From: Bradyrhizobium sp. 1 | Lineage (GTDB): Bacteria > Pseudomonadota > Alphaproteobacteria > Rhizobiales > Xanthobacteraceae | Assembly: GCF_023073315.1 (NCBI RefSeq) | Contig: NZ_JADPJH010000011.1 | Span: 467,713 to 520,014, forward strand | DNA: 52,302 nt | Direction: 5' to 3' | Shown: piece after piece, positions 33,084 to 46,127 of the stretch | Layout: each line of letters starts with the position of its first letter | Position numbering within the stretch: position 1 is the first letter of the stretch | Made by a program: the position numbers and the translations under genes | The notes under the pieces: generated by a model | Told to the model about the DNA's origin: nothing | Databases searched by the model: none | Seen by the model: only the letters and a program-made list of their open reading frames with translations

Positions 33084-34961
33084 CTAAGCGTAAAGCCGCC
33101 GTTCCACGGCGACACCGATCAGGTCGAGATAGCGCTCGATCAGGTCGGGCCGGCCGATGAGATAGCCCTGCATCTCTTCGCAGGCCTCGCGTTCCAGGAA
33201 GGCACGTTGGGCCTCGGTCTCCACCCCCTCGGCAACGACCGGGATATTCAGCGCATGCGCGAGGCTCAGGACGGCGCGGACGATCTCGGCCGCTTGCGGC
33301 GTCGCCTCGAGATTGGAGATGAAGCTGCGATCGATCTTGATCTTGTCGAACGGGAACGACTGGAGATAGGACAGCGAGGAATAGCCGGTGCCGAAATCGT
33401 CCATCGCGATGCGGATGCCGAGCGCCTTCAGCCGCCGCAGCAGATTGAGCGCGCGGGTGAAATCCCCGATCAGCACGCCCTCGGTGATCTCGACCTCGAG
33501 CCGTGTCGGCGCAAGCCCGGTCTCCAGCAGGATCTGGTGGATCGAGCGTTCGAGATCGCCGGCCTGGAACTGAACCGGCGACAGATTGACCGCGACCTGC
33601 AACGGCCGCGGCCAGGATGCTGCCTCGCGGCAAGCCTCGCGCAGCACCCATTCGCCGATCTGGATGATCAGCCCGTTCTCCTCCGCGAGCGGAATGAACT
33701 GGTCCGGCGGCACGAAGCCTCGCGTCGGGTGATTCCAGCGCAGCAGCGCCTCAAAGCCAATCACCTCGCCATTCATCCGCGCCTGCGGCTGGAAGTAGAC
33801 CAGCAACTGGTTCTGCTCCAGCGCCTGGCGCAGATCGTGCTGCAACAGCCTGCGGTCGCGCAGTTCCTGATCCATCTCGGATTCGAAGAAGCAGACCCTG
33901 CCCCTGCCCTCGCGCTTGGCGCGATAGAGCGCGGAATCGGCGTTGGCGAGCAGCGTCACGGCATCCACGCCGTCATCTGGGTAGACGGCGATGCCGACAC
34001 TGACGCCCACCTGGGAGAGATAGTCGTCGACCTCGAGTTCCTTGCCGATCACCTCGACCAGGCGCTCGGCGAGCGCCAGCGCCTCCTCGCGCCGGATGTC
34101 GTTGGGCATCAGGATCATGAACTCGTCGCCACCGATACGGGCGACGAAGGCGCCGTCGGCCTCCGCAGCGAGACGATCCGCCGCCGCCCGCATCAGCATG
34201 TCGCCGACGGGATGACCGAACACGTCATTGACTTCCTTGAAGCGGTCGAGATCGAGACTAAGCACCGCAAAACTCGTGGAGGCCTCCTGCGCCCGCACCA
34301 GCCGTTCATCCAGCGCCGCGTTGAAGGCGCTGCGGTTCGGCAGGTCGGTCAGGGCGTCGTGATGGGCAAGGTGGCTGATCCGCGCCTCGTTGGTGATCCG
34401 CTCGGTCACGTCCTCGATGACGCCGACGAGATATTGCGGCGCACCGTTGCCGTCGCGTACCAGCAGCTTGCGCGAATTGACCAGACGGCCATGGCCGTTG
34501 ACCCCGACTTCGAGCAGGTGCCCCTCGAGGAACATCGGCGTGCCGCTGTCGACGACCCGGCGGTCCTGCTCGCTGACGGCACGGGCGATATCCCGCGGAA
34601 ATATCTGCTCCGGCGTCTTGCCCAGCATCTCCTCGCGCGGTATCCCGTAATACTCTTCGCCGGCGCGGTTGAGCAGGACGTAGCGGGAGTCCTTCGCGTC
34701 CTTGGCGAACACCGCGATCGGGATGTTCTCGATGATGCCGTCGAGGAATTCGCGCGCCCGCAGCGAATCCTGTTCGGCACGCTTGTGCGTTTGCTCGAGC
34801 TCCTCGATCATCAGCTTGATCGCGCGATCGGTGCGGCGGCGATCGCGATCGCTCTCCTCATAGGCTGCACCGACGAGCTCACCGAGCCTGGTCAGATCGA
34901 CCTGCCCGGATTCATCGGTCGACTGCCTGATCTGTCTTGCCAACAGGCGATGCGTGGTCAA
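33084..34961 (-). CDS. PAS-GGDEF-EAL cyclic-di-GMP signalling protein
   Basis: A 625-residue cytosolic protein. Order: helical N-terminus with a coiled coil (30-70), PAS (70-190, GEEYYGIPREEMLGKTPEQIF), GGDEF (about 195-355, intact RIGGDEF), EAL (about 370-620) with FEALLRW, NLSPVQFQ and DDFGTGYSSLSYL. Both catalytic signatures are intact, so it could make or hydrolyse c-di-GMP. Its start overlaps the FIST gene stop by 4 bases, giving a coupled sensor-output pair. Confidence 0.93.
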   Translation of the reverse strand: MTTHRLLARQIRQSTDESGQVDLTRLGELVGAAYEESDRDRRRTDRAIKLMIEELEQTHKRAEQDSLRAREFLDGIIENIPIAVFAKDAKDSRYVLLNRAGEEYYGIPREEMLGKTPEQIFPRDIARAVSEQDRRVVDSGTPMFLEGHLLEVGVNGHGRLVNSRKLLVRDGNGAPQYLVGVIEDVTERITNEARISHLAHHDALTDLPNRSAFNAALDERLVRAQEASTSFAVLSLDLDRFKEVNDVFGHPVGDMLMRAAADRLAAEADGAFVARIGGDEFMILMPNDIRREEALALAERLVEVIGKELEVDDYLSQVGVSVGIAVYPDDGVDAVTLLANADSALYRAKREGRGRVCFFESEMDQELRDRRLLQHDLRQALEQNQLLVYFQPQARMNGEVIGFEALLRWNHPTRGFVPPDQFIPLAEENGLIIQIGEWVLREACREAASWPRPLQVAVNLSPVQFQAGDLERSIHQILLETGLAPTRLEVEITEGVLIGDFTRALNLLRRLKALGIRIAMDDFGTGYSSLSYLQSFPFDKIKIDRSFISNLEATPQAAEIVRAVLSLAHALNIPVVAEGVETEAQRAFLEREACEEMQGYLIGRPDLIERYLDLIGVAVERRLYA

Positions 34962-36109
34962 GCTGCCGCCTCCGCGATCATTGTCACGGTCATGGTCTGG
35001 TTGTGCAGCTCGCAGCGCCCGGACGCGGCCGGGGGTGCAATCTCGCCGTATGAATAGAAGCCGATGCGAACGACGTCGTCGCCGAGCTCGGCCGCAACCG
35101 CATCCAGTTCATCCTGCGTGCGCTGCCCCATCACCTTGCGGCGGCCGGTGCAGCTCACCAGGATTGCAAGCTTGTCGCCGACAATCCCATCGGCAAGCGC
35201 GTCGCGCGCCTGCCTGCCGGCTTCGCCAGCGCCGGCGGCGAGGCTATCGAAATTGGCGCGCATCAATTGCGCGGTGCACCCTTCCGGAATGTCGGCCGCG
35301 AACGTCAGGGTGCCAGCGCTGCGATCCACGGCAAAGACGGAGCGCACGATCTGCCGATCCGGCTCGGCCTCGTCATGAATGCGCAGCGGAAAGGCGAGCC
35401 CCGAGCCCGGCATCGCAGCCGCCTCCTCCTCGCCGAGATAGCGGGTGTAGAGGTCCAGCGGCGGCTCGCCGTCGAGCTCGACCACGACCGGACCATCCGA
35501 CTTCGTCACCTTGCGGCGCGGACCGAAGACGTCCCAGCCGGCGGCGCAGCCATGCGCGATACGGAAGGACGTGCCGTAAAATCCGATTGCCGCGACGCGG
35601 TTCGACGATGGTTCGCCGTCGGCGCCCACCAATGTCTGCTCGAGCCTGGTGCCGTCGCCGGCCAGTCCGCCGGTCACCAGCAAGTCCGGCCCCAGCACCT
35701 CGGTGATCCCCGCAATCAGCGCGTTGCCGTTCATGTTCAATCCGTCGGAGAGGACGAACACGCCGGCAAGATCAGGAGCTGCGACCTGGCGGGCGAGACG
35801 CACTCCGCAGAGCCGCGATGCGTCGCGGGATTCGATCGTCTCCTGGACCAGGCGCACCTTGGTATGTGCGAACCGAAGGGCGACGGCGACGATTTCTTCA
35901 TCGGCGATGTCGTCGCCGTGGATCTGACCGCCAGTGCTGCAACCGACGATGTGGCTGTCGGGATAGAGACCGCGCAGCTCGCGATAGCGCTCGCCGCCTG
36001 TCAGCCCCTCGCGGCTGCCGAAATAAAGCACGAGCTGAGCGGGCTCGCGCAGGGCGTTCGCTCCGCACCAGCCATGGGCCGCATTCCAGTGGAGATATTG
36101 AATGTGCAT
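34958..36109 (-). CDS. FIST-domain sensory protein
   Basis: A 383-residue protein with FIST N (about 20-220) and FIST C (220-365) domains: LVLYFGSREGLTGGERYRELRGLYPDSHIVGCSTGGQI at the front, and GDKLAILVSCTGRRKVMGQRTQDELDAV at the back. FIST domains are thought to bind small ligands such as amino acids and to feed signalling proteins. I start at the ATG at 36109; a GTG 10 codons earlier has no better ribosome site. It overlaps the c-di-GMP gene by 4 bases, so it probably controls that enzyme. Confidence 0.88.
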   Translation of the reverse strand: MHIQYLHWNAAHGWCGANALREPAQLVLYFGSREGLTGGERYRELRGLYPDSHIVGCSTGGQIHGDDIADEEIVAVALRFAHTKVRLVQETIESRDASRLCGVRLARQVAAPDLAGVFVLSDGLNMNGNALIAGITEVLGPDLLVTGGLAGDGTRLEQTLVGADGEPSSNRVAAIGFYGTSFRIAHGCAAGWDVFGPRRKVTKSDGPVVVELDGEPPLDLYTRYLGEEEAAAMPGSGLAFPLRIHDEAEPDRQIVRSVFAVDRSAGTLTFAADIPEGCTAQLMRANFDSLAAGAGEAGRQARDALADGIVGDKLAILVSCTGRRKVMGQRTQDELDAVAAELGDDVVRIGFYSYGEIAPPAASGRCELHNQTMTVTMIAEAAA

Positions 36110-36289
36110 CCCACGCGCTCTCTGCGGTTCTTGAACCACAGATTGTGGAGCGGCGCATTGCGTCGCCGTTAATCGGGGGCCGGCTTCACAACCGTTGGTT
36201 ACTCCGGCATGAAGGCGACTATCGATTCACGATCAATTCTCCGTAGCAGCCCGGGGAAACGCCGCGCGCGGGTGCTGCACCTCCGTAAT

Positions 36290-37027
36290 CTACCGGAGGC
36301 GCACTGCCTCGCCGGTACGCATCGGCTGCGCGGAACTATGTTGCGGTTTTGCAACCCGCGCCGCCTCTGCGGCGACGCGAATGGCCGCGATGTTGGCGGC
36401 GTAGGTCGCACTGTTCCCGCCGCGGAACACGGCCGACCCCGCGACCAGCGTATCGGCGCCGGCGGCGGCCACAGCGGCGGCATTCTCGCGCGTGACGCCG
36501 CCATCGACCTCGAGCCGGATCGGCCGATCACCGATCATGTTTCGAATGCGGCTGATCTTCTCAAGCTGAGAGTCGATGAAGGACTGGCCGCCAAAGCCGG
36601 GATTGACCGTCATCACCAGCACAAGGTCGAGACGATCGAGCAAATATTCGATCGCACTCTCCGGTGTTGCCGGGCACAGGCTGACACCGGCCTTCTTGCC
36701 GAGCGCGCGGATCGCCTGGAGGGAGCGGTCGAGATGCGGGCCCGCTTCGGCATGGACGGTGATGACATCTGCGCCCGCCTTCGCGAATGCTTCCAGATAC
36801 GGATCAACAGGTGCGATCATCAGATGCACGTCGAAGATTTTCGCCGTCACAGGCCGGATCGCCTTGATGACGTCGGCACCAAAACTGATGTTCGGCACGA
36901 AATGTCCATCCATGACGTCGCAATGGATCCAGTCGGCGCCGGCGACGTCGATGGCCGCGATCTCTTCGCCGAGACGGGCGAAGTCTGCCGCCAGGATCGA
37001 CGGTGCGATGATGATCTCTCTGGTCAT
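36290..37027 (-). CDS. cbbE: ribulose-phosphate 3-epimerase
   Basis: A 245-residue TIM-barrel enzyme interconverting ribulose-5-phosphate and xylulose-5-phosphate in the Calvin cycle. Motifs: [30 protein letters not shown] (metal-binding His/Asp), [12 protein letters not shown], and [11 protein letters not shown]. It overlaps the end of cbbX by 4 bases and is the last gene of the cbb operon. The C-terminus is about 15 residues longer than usual. A CCTCCG/CGGAGG pair spans its stop codon. Confidence 0.94.
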   Translation of the reverse strand: MTREIIIAPSILAADFARLGEEIAAIDVAGADWIHCDVMDGHFVPNISFGADVIKAIRPVTAKIFDVHLMIAPVDPYLEAFAKAGADVITVHAEAGPHLDRSLQAIRALGKKAGVSLCPATPESAIEYLLDRLDLVLVMTVNPGFGGQSFIDSQLEKISRIRNMIGDRPIRLEVDGGVTRENAAAVAAAGADTLVAGSAVFRGGNSATYAANIAAIRVAAEAARVAKPQHSSAQPMRTGEAVRLR

Positions 37028-37950
37028 GGCTTGGCACTCCGCACATCGGCGCCACCGCTGAAGACGCGGCTTGCAAGGACATCCGCCGGATCGATGGTTT
37101 CGAGATCGGCGACACCAAGCATCCGGTCGAGATCTGACACCAGACGATCGGCCTGCCGCAGGCGGATACGATCGACGGCATTGCGGATCGAGCGGGCGTT
37201 GGAGAAGAACGGCTGGGTCCGGCGCAGCGCGATGTATTTCTCGAAGGCCTCGCGCGCGGCGGCCGAGAAGCGGTAGCCGCGCTCCTTCAGCATCAGTTCG
37301 GAGATAACGAGCAGCTCAGCCTCCGCATAGTCCGGGAAGTCGATGTGGTGGGCGATGCGCGAGCGGAAGCCGGGATTGCTCGCGAAGAAGCTCGTCATGC
37401 GCTCGCCATAGCCGGCGAGGATCACGACGAGGTCCTCGCGCTGGTTCTCCATCACCTGGAGCAGGATCTCGATCGCCTCCTGGCCGTAGTCGCGCTCATT
37501 GTCCGGACGATGCAGGTAATAGGCCTCGTCGATGAAGAGCACGCCGCCCATCGCCTTCTTCAGGATTTCCTTCGTCTTCGGCGCGGTGTGGCCGATATAC
37601 TGGCCGACGAGATCGTCGCGCGTCACCGAGATGACCTGTCCGCGCCGCACGAAACCGAGGCCGTGCAGGATTTTGGCCATGCGCAGCGCCACGGTGGTCT
37701 TGCCGGTGCCGGGATTTCCGGTGAACGACATGTGCAGCGTGGGTGGCGACGACGCCAATCCCGCGCGCTGGCGGATGCGTTCGATCAACAGCAGCGACGC
37801 AATCTGGCGCACGCGGTTCTTGACTGGCCGGAGCCCAATCAGCTCCTGCTCGAGCTGTTGCAGCGTATCGGTGATTCCGGCCGCTTCGGCCTCCTGGCGG
37901 AGATCGAAATGGGTCTCGCTGGATTCGGTCGCGTGGGGAACATCGAGCAT
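37024..37950 (-). CDS. cbbX: RuBisCO activase CbbX (AAA+ ATPase)
   Basis: A 308-residue AAA+ motor that remodels inhibited red-type RuBisCO by pulling the CbbL C-terminal tail. Walker A is GNPGTGKTT, Walker [10 protein letters not shown], with a pore-loop YIGHTAPKT and sensor region [11 protein letters not shown] at 37950 has GAGG at 5 bases; a GTG two codons upstream overlaps the GAGG. It lies 97 bases after cbbS, the longest gap in the operon, with a hairpin in between. Confidence 0.95.
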   Translation of the reverse strand: MLDVPHATESSETHFDLRQEAEAAGITDTLQQLEQELIGLRPVKNRVRQIASLLLIERIRQRAGLASSPPTLHMSFTGNPGTGKTTVALRMAKILHGLGFVRRGQVISVTRDDLVGQYIGHTAPKTKEILKKAMGGVLFIDEAYYLHRPDNERDYGQEAIEILLQVMENQREDLVVILAGYGERMTSFFASNPGFRSRIAHHIDFPDYAEAELLVISELMLKERGYRFSAAAREAFEKYIALRRTQPFFSNARSIRNAVDRIRLRQADRLVSDLDRMLGVADLETIDPADVLASRVFSGGADVRSAKP

Positions 37951-37969
37951 CGGCACCTCGAAGAAAAGA

Positions 37970-37995
37970 GCTTCGCCGCGGGGGAGCGGCGAAGC
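37970..37995 (-). terminator. intercistronic hairpin between cbbS and cbbX
   Basis: GCTTCGCCGC and GCGGCGAAGC pair perfectly (10 bases, 6-base loop); on the minus strand the stem is followed by TCTTTTCTT just before cbbX. This looks like a partial terminator or a stabiliser of the cbbLS message. A smaller palindrome, CTCCGCGCGGAG, lies at 38028-38039. Confidence 0.6.
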
Positions 37996-38046
37996 AGTGG
38001 TCCGCCAAGGAAACGGAGCAGGGAGTGCTCCGCGCGGAGGAGAATG

Positions 38047-38454
38047 CTATTGCGCAGCGTGAGCGACCGGCTTTCGCACCGTGGTGTAGCGGATCGCGCG
38101 TCCCCCCACCTCCTGCCGCACCAGCTCGAACTCGGCCTCCTGCGGCGGGCGATTCACCAGGAAGGAAATCCGCACCGATTCCCAGCCATGGCTGGAATCG
38201 AAGCCGCTGAGGCGAATGTAGCGGTCGCCGTACACCCTGCGGCATTCGGCCAGCTCCATCATCACGCCGGCGGCGTCCTGGAGATCGAACATCGGCAAGC
38301 CCCACATCTCCCAGTAAGTGTTGCGGGGATGCGGGTCGTCGGTGAACTCGATGTTCACCGCCCAGCCGTTGCTGAGACAATACTGCACCTGTTTGGTGAT
38401 TTGGTCGTCGGTGAGATCGGGCAGGAACGAGAAGCAGCCCTGGGTCAGTTTCAT
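38047..38454 (-). CDS. cbbS: RuBisCO small subunit, form IC
   Basis: A 135-residue small subunit. Motifs: QGCFSFLPDLTDDQI, WAVNIEFTDDPHPRNTYWEMWGLPMFD, and a C-terminal extension after RISFLVNRP that forms the beta-hairpin typical of red-type (form IC/ID) small subunits. GAGGAGA lies 6 bases before the ATG. It follows cbbL by 11 bases and builds the L8S8 holoenzyme with it. Confidence 0.96.
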   Translation of the reverse strand: MKLTQGCFSFLPDLTDDQITKQVQYCLSNGWAVNIEFTDDPHPRNTYWEMWGLPMFDLQDAAGVMMELAECRRVYGDRYIRLSGFDSSHGWESVRISFLVNRPPQEAEFELVRQEVGGRAIRYTTVRKPVAHAAQ

Positions 38455-38465
38455 GTTCTGTCTCC

Positions 38466-41043
<2,578 letters not shown>

Positions 41044-41057
41044 GACAAATCCTCCTG

Positions 41058-43079
41058 TTATTGCTTGCGAGCGCGGGCGATCGCCCGGCGGGCGGCTTCC
41101 GCAATGCCCTGCGGCGTGATGCCGAATTCGCGATAGAGCACCGGCGCGGGCGCCGAGGCACCAAAGCCGCGCATGCCGACGAACTCGCCATCGGTGCCGA
41201 TCCAGCGATGCCAATCGCCGGCGACCGCCGCCTCGATGCCGACGCGCGGAGCGGTGCCGAGCACGCAGGCGCGGTAATCCTCCGGCTGCTCCTCGAACAG
41301 CGCAAAGCAGGGCGCGGAGACCACGGCGGTGCGGATGTGCTCGGACGCGAGCAAGCGCGCGGCTTCCAGCGCGATCGAGACCTCCGAACCGGTTGCCATC
41401 AGCGTGACGTCACGGCCGCCATCCGGAGAGACGATCAGATAGGCGCCGCGCGCGACGCGGTTCCTGCCGCGGACATCGCTGCGGAAGGTCGGCAGCGCCT
41501 GCCGCGACAGGCAGAGCACGGAAGGACGATTTTCGGCCTCGAGCGCGCAGTCCCAGGCTTCCAATGTCTCGACAGCGTCGGCGGGTCGGAACACCAGCAA
41601 GTTCGGAATCACCCGCAGCGCGGCAAGGTGCTCGACCGGTTGGTGGGTCGGGCCGTCCTCGCCAAGACCAATGGAGTCGTGGGTCATCACATGGATGACG
41701 CGGATCCGCATCAGGGCCGCAAGGCGGATCGCCGGCCGGCTGTAGTCGGAGAAGGCGAGGAATGTGCCACCGTAGGGAATGAAGCCGCCATGCAGCGCGA
41801 GGCCATTCATCGCGGCCGCCATGCCGTGCTCACGAATGCCATAATGGATGTAATTGCCGGCGAAAGCGTCGCGCTTAACGGCGGACTGCGCCTTGGCGTG
41901 CGTCAGGTTCGAGTGCGTCAGGTCAGCCGAGCCGCCGACAAGGCCGGGAATGGTGCCGGCGATACCATCGAGCACCTGTTGCGAGGCCTGCCGTGTCGCG
42001 AGCTTCGGCCGCTCGGTCGCAAAGCGTTCGCGCAATTTCGCCGCGGCGAGCGCATAGGCAGCCGGCAGCGCGACGGCCTTGCCCTCGATGAACAGGTCGC
42101 GCTGTTCGGGCGTCGCGCATTCGTAGCGATCGAGCCAGGCAAGGCGCTCGACCTGCCCGCGCTGCCCGATCATCCGCCACGCCTTCGCGATCGTGACAGG
42201 CACCACGAAGGGCTGATAGTCCCAGCCGAGCGTCCTGCGCGCAGCCGCGGTCTGCTCGGTGCCGAGCGGCGCGCCATGCGCCTTCTCGGTGCCCTGCCGA
42301 TCGGGCGCGCCATAGCCGATGATGGTGCGGCAGGCGATCAGGGAAGGCTTTGCGGTCTCGCGTTCCTCAGCAATCGCCTGCGCAACGGCTTCGGGATCGT
42401 GCCCGTCGACGCGGCGCACCGACCAGCCGGACGCCGCAAAGCGCGCGAGCTGGTCATCGGAGGTCGCAAGCGAGGTCGGCCCGTCGATCGAGATGCCATT
42501 GTCGTCGAACAGCACGATCAGGCGGCCGAGCTGGAGATGGCCGGCGAGCGAGATCGCCTCCTGGCTGATGCCCTCCATCAGGCAGCCGTCGCCTGCGATG
42601 ACATAGGTGAAGTGGTCGACGAGCCCATCGCCATGCCGCGCATTGGCCATGCGCTCCGCGAGCGCCATGCCGACCGCCGTCGCGATCCCCTGCCCCAACG
42701 GCCCCGTCGTGGTCTCGACACCGGGCGTGTGGCCATATTCGGGATGGCCCGGCGTCTTCGAGCCCCATTGCCTGAAGGCCTTGATGTCGTCGAGGCTGAC
42801 GGCGCCGCCGGTCAGATGCAGCAGAGCATAGAGCAGCATCGAGCCGTGGCCCGCCGACAGCACGAAGCGGTCGCGGTCCGGCCAATTGGGGTGTGCGGAG
42901 TCGAACTTCAGGAAGCGCGAGAACAACACGGTCGCGACGTCGGCCATGCCCATGGGCAGGCCGGGATGGCCGGACTGCGAGATCTCGATGGCGTCAACCG
43001 CGAGAAAGCGGACGGCATTGGCGAGATCGCTATGCGCGACGGCATTGAGGTCGGCTTCGGCGTGGACGGAGATATTCAT
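41058..43079 (-). CDS. cbbT: transketolase
   Basis: A 673-residue ThDP enzyme transferring two-carbon units between Calvin-cycle sugars. N-terminal domain: [43 protein letters not shown] and the metal motif near [10 protein letters not shown]. Middle domain: [34 protein letters not shown] precedes the ATG at 43079. Gaps of 14 bases to both neighbours put it firmly in the operon. Confidence 0.95.
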   Translation of the reverse strand: MNISVHAEADLNAVAHSDLANAVRFLAVDAIEISQSGHPGLPMGMADVATVLFSRFLKFDSAHPNWPDRDRFVLSAGHGSMLLYALLHLTGGAVSLDDIKAFRQWGSKTPGHPEYGHTPGVETTTGPLGQGIATAVGMALAERMANARHGDGLVDHFTYVIAGDGCLMEGISQEAISLAGHLQLGRLIVLFDDNGISIDGPTSLATSDDQLARFAASGWSVRRVDGHDPEAVAQAIAEERETAKPSLIACRTIIGYGAPDRQGTEKAHGAPLGTEQTAAARRTLGWDYQPFVVPVTIAKAWRMIGQRGQVERLAWLDRYECATPEQRDLFIEGKAVALPAAYALAAAKLRERFATERPKLATRQASQQVLDGIAGTIPGLVGGSADLTHSNLTHAKAQSAVKRDAFAGNYIHYGIREHGMAAAMNGLALHGGFIPYGGTFLAFSDYSRPAIRLAALMRIRVIHVMTHDSIGLGEDGPTHQPVEHLAALRVIPNLLVFRPADAVETLEAWDCALEAENRPSVLCLSRQALPTFRSDVRGRNRVARGAYLIVSPDGGRDVTLMATGSEVSIALEAARLLASEHIRTAVVSAPCFALFEEQPEDYRACVLGTAPRVGIEAAVAGDWHRWIGTDGEFVGMRGFGASAPAPVLYREFGITPQGIAEAARRAIARARKQ

Positions 43080-43093
43080 CGCACTCTCCTTGT

Positions 43094-43969
43094 TCACTTC
43101 AAGTTTCGCTTGCGTTCGATCAGCTGCATGATCAGCGGCGTCAGGATCAGCTGCATCGCCAGATCGAGCTTCGCGCCGGGACACACAATGGAGTTGGCGC
43201 GGGACATCCAGCTTTGCGGCAGCATCGAGAGCAGATAGGGAAAGTCGATGCCGCGCGGATTCTTGAAGCGGATCACGACCATCGATTCGTCCGGCGTCGG
43301 GATCCAGCGCGCGATGAACGGATTGGAGGTATCGACCGTCGGCACGCGCTGGAAATTGATGTCGGTCTCGGAAAACTGCGGGCAGATATAGTGGATGTAA
43401 TCCGGCATCCGCCGCAGAACGGTGTCGGTGACGGCCTCGGTCGAATAGCCCCGCGCGCTGCGGTCGCGGTGCAGCTTCTGGATCCATTCGAGATTGATGA
43501 CGGGCACGACGCCAATCTTGAGGTCGGCATAGCGCGCGACGTTGACCTTGTCGGTGACGACGGCGCCGTGCAGGCCCTCGTAGAACAGCAGGTCGGAGCT
43601 CTCCGGCAGCCGTTCCCATTCGGTGAAGGTGCCGGGTGGGGCGCCATGCAGCGCGGACTCTTCGGCGTCGTGCACGTAGTGCCGCGTCGTCGCTGAGCCG
43701 GTTTCGCCATAATCGCGGAACGCGCGCTCCAACTCCTCGAACAGATTGGTCTCGGGGCTGAAATGGCTGAAATGCCTGTTGCCGCGATCGGCCTCCTTGG
43801 CCATCTGCGTGCGCATTTCGGCGCGGTCATAGCGATGGAAGGCGTCGCCCTCGATGTAGACGGCGTTGACCTTCTCGCGGAAGAAGATCTGCTCAAACGT
43901 CTTCTTCACCGATGTGGTGCCGGCGCCGGAGGAGCCGGTGATGGAGATGATCGGATGCTTCCTGGACAT
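43094..43969 (-). CDS. cbbP: phosphoribulokinase
   Basis: A 291-residue proteobacterial-type phosphoribulokinase making ribulose-1,5-bisphosphate, the second enzyme unique to the Calvin cycle. P-loop [16 protein letters not shown] at the N-terminus, substrate region [14 protein letters not shown], and [37 protein letters not shown] precedes the ATG. It starts 12 bases after cbbF. Confidence 0.96.
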   Translation of the reverse strand: MSRKHPIISITGSSGAGTTSVKKTFEQIFFREKVNAVYIEGDAFHRYDRAEMRTQMAKEADRGNRHFSHFSPETNLFEELERAFRDYGETGSATTRHYVHDAEESALHGAPPGTFTEWERLPESSDLLFYEGLHGAVVTDKVNVARYADLKIGVVPVINLEWIQKLHRDRSARGYSTEAVTDTVLRRMPDYIHYICPQFSETDINFQRVPTVDTSNPFIARWIPTPDESMVVIRFKNPRGIDFPYLLSMLPQSWMSRANSIVCPGAKLDLAMQLILTPLIMQLIERKRNLK

Positions 43970-43981
43970 GGGACGCCTCGC

Positions 43982-45019
43982 TCACAGCCGGAAGAAGCCG
44001 CGCCGCGCAAACAGCGGTGCGGAGACGCTGGCGATCAGCAGCGGATCGCAATGCAATTCCGCAACGCGCCGCACCTCGTTGCTCGAACCCATGATCAGCG
44101 GCACGCGCTGGTGCAGGCCTTGCGCGGAGAGATCGAGGATGCGCTCGCGCCCGGTCGAGGCAGAGCCGCCGGCCTGCTCGATGATGTAAGCCATCGGGTG
44201 CGCTTCGTAGGTGAGACGGAGGCGGCCATCGCCATAGCCGGGCCGTGCGTCGGAGGGATAGAGGAACACACCGCCGCGCGTGAGGATGCGATAGGCCTCC
44301 GCGACCAGCGAGCCGATCCAGCGCATGTTGAAGTCATGATTGGCCGGCCCGTCGACGCCGGCGAGGCACTCGTCGACGAAGGCGCGCACCGGCGATTCCC
44401 AGTGACGGCGGTTGGAGGCGTTGATCGCGAACTCATCACACGCCTCGGAGATCTGAACGCCACTGCGCGCGAGGCGGAAGCAGCCGGCCTTGCGGTCGAG
44501 CGTGAAGATGTCGACGCCATCGCCGAGCGTCAGCACCAGCGAGGTCTGCGGTCCATAGGTGACGAACCCAGCGGCGAGCTGCGCCGAGCCGCGCTGATGG
44601 AAGGCGAGCGCGAGATCGTCCGGCGCGGGCAGGATCGAGAAGATCGTGCCCACGGTCATGTTGATGTCGATGTTGGAGGAGCCGTCGAGCGGATCGATCG
44701 CGACGCAGATGCGGCCTTCGCGGTCGCAGATCTGCGGCTCGCGCATCTCCTCCGACGCCAGCGCTGCGACCGGCAGCTTGCCGAGGCAGCGGCGCAGGAT
44801 CGCATCCGCCTGCACGTCGAGATCGCGCTGGACATCGCCGTCGCTGTTGCGGCCGGTGGTCAGACCGGAAGCGTCAGCGAGATCGCCTGTGGCGATGAGG
44901 TCGGCGATCTCGATCGCGGCCGCCGCGATGGCATCGACTGCGGCCGCCACGGCCAGCGCATGCGGCGCCGTTTCGGAATAGCGTTGAAGGTGGTCGTCCA
45001 GCCTGAGTTGCCCGGTCAT
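43982..45019 (-). CDS. cbbF: fructose-1,6-bisphosphatase class I
   Basis: A 345-residue bisphosphatase removing C1 phosphate from fructose- or sedoheptulose-bisphosphate. The metal motif [22 protein letters not shown] and [33 protein letters not shown] are intact. It is the first gene of the cbb operon, divergent from cbbR, so its 119-base upstream region carries the operon promoter. GGGGA lies before the ATG. Confidence 0.94.
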   Translation of the reverse strand: MTGQLRLDDHLQRYSETAPHALAVAAAVDAIAAAAIEIADLIATGDLADASGLTTGRNSDGDVQRDLDVQADAILRRCLGKLPVAALASEEMREPQICDREGRICVAIDPLDGSSNIDINMTVGTIFSILPAPDDLALAFHQRGSAQLAAGFVTYGPQTSLVLTLGDGVDIFTLDRKAGCFRLARSGVQISEACDEFAINASNRRHWESPVRAFVDECLAGVDGPANHDFNMRWIGSLVAEAYRILTRGGVFLYPSDARPGYGDGRLRLTYEAHPMAYIIEQAGGSASTGRERILDLSAQGLHQRVPLIMGSSNEVRRVAELHCDPLLIASVSAPLFARRGFFRL

Positions 45020-45112
45020 CTGCGTCCATCCCCTTGCGGGCGCCGCATCCAGTTCCCTCCCCGGCGGAGGTCGGTGCGGTCGGTCCCGGCATGAGGAGAT
45101 TGACAGGGGCGG

Positions 45113-45138
45113 CTTAATAAGGAAAATTTCTATTCATA
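45113..45138. promoter_or_regulatory. candidate CbbR binding region
   Basis: An AT-rich stretch in otherwise GC-rich DNA containing CTTA-A-TAAG (45113-45121) and TTCATAA, with TNA-type half-sites as expected for LysR regulators (T-N11-A). It abuts the cbbR start codon, as is usual for an autoregulated LysR gene, and lies about 95 bases before cbbF. Confidence 0.5.
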
Positions 45139-46116
45139 ATGAGTGCCAAAGATATTTCTTATAATGGCCCCGGCCATGCGGCGACCCAGCTCCGGCATCT
45201 CACGATCCGGCAGCTGCGCTCGCTTGCGGCGCTCTCGGCCAAGGGCAGCGTCACGGCGGCCTCAAGCCAGCTCGGCCTGACCCAGCCGGCCGTCACCCAG
45301 CAGCTGCGCCAGCTCCAGGATCTCGCCGGCTTGCCACTGCTGCAGCGGACCGGCGACGGCATGCTGCTGACGGAGGCGGGCAAGGAGGTGCTGACGCTGG
45401 CCGAGCGCGTCGAAGCCGCGATCATGGACTGCCAGGGCGCGCTCGATCTGCTCGCCGGACGAACCGGCGGCACCGTGCATCTCGGCGCGGTCTCGACGGC
45501 AAAATACTTCGTGCCGCACGCGATCGCGGCGTTCTCGAAGCGGCATCCGAAGATCGAGATCAAGCTCACCGTCGGCAATCGCGAGGAGATCCGCGAAGCC
45601 ATGCACGGCTACGACCTCGATTTCGCGGTGATGGGTCGGCCACCGGCCGACGTCAGCGTCGATGTCCGTCAGCTCGGGCGCAATCCGCACATCATCGTCG
45701 CGCGCAAGGGGCACTGGCTGGAGAAGGATTCGGGCCTCAGCCTGACCGATCTCGTCCACGAGACCTTCCTCACCCGCGAGCCGGGGTCAGGCACGCGCAC
45801 GCTGATGGAGGGCATGTTCCAGAAGTCGGACCTCGAGCCCATCATCGGCATGGAGATGAGCAGCAACGAGACCATCAAGCAGGCGGTGATCGCCGGGCTC
45901 GGCATTGCCTTCATCTCGGCCCACACCGTGGCGCATGAGCTCGCCGAAGGCCGCCTCATCGTGCTCGATGTCGCGGGCCTGCCGATCGTCCGGCAATGGT
46001 ACGTGATCCGCCGCAGCGACAAGGTGCTGCTGCCGCCGGCGCAGGCGATGTTCGATTTCCTGGGGTCCGAGGGGTCGAACTATCTGCCCGACGTGCCCGA
46101 ATTCGGCGCGCGATAG
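45139..46116 (+). CDS. cbbR: LysR-family Calvin cycle regulator CbbR
   Basis: A 325-residue LysR regulator. HTH: TIRQLRSLAALSAKGSVTAASSQLGLTQPAVTQQLRQLQDLAG; effector domain about 105-310 (VHLGAVSTAKYFVPHAIAAF, ETFLTREPGSGTRTLMEGMF). Divergence from cbbF identifies it as CbbR, which activates the operon in response to metabolites such as RuBP or phosphoenolpyruvate in related bacteria. There is no recognisable ribosome site before the ATG and an in-frame stop 18 bases upstream fixes the start; it may be a leaderless or weakly translated message. Confidence 0.93.
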   Translation: MSAKDISYNGPGHAATQLRHLTIRQLRSLAALSAKGSVTAASSQLGLTQPAVTQQLRQLQDLAGLPLLQRTGDGMLLTEAGKEVLTLAERVEAAIMDCQGALDLLAGRTGGTVHLGAVSTAKYFVPHAIAAFSKRHPKIEIKLTVGNREEIREAMHGYDLDFAVMGRPPADVSVDVRQLGRNPHIIVARKGHWLEKDSGLSLTDLVHETFLTREPGSGTRTLMEGMFQKSDLEPIIGMEMSSNETIKQAVIAGLGIAFISAHTVAHELAEGRLIVLDVAGLPIVRQWYVIRRSDKVLLPPAQAMFDFLGSEGSNYLPDVPEFGAR

Positions 46117-46127
46117 CCAACCGACAT

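Noticed and set aside
36280..36299. CCTCCG/CGGAGG hairpin at the end of cbbE
   Set aside because: It spans the stop codon, is short and lacks a T run, so I do not call it a terminator.
41061..43238. 725-residue frame opposite cbbT
   Set aside because: Antisense to an intact transketolase gene and without recognisable motifs.
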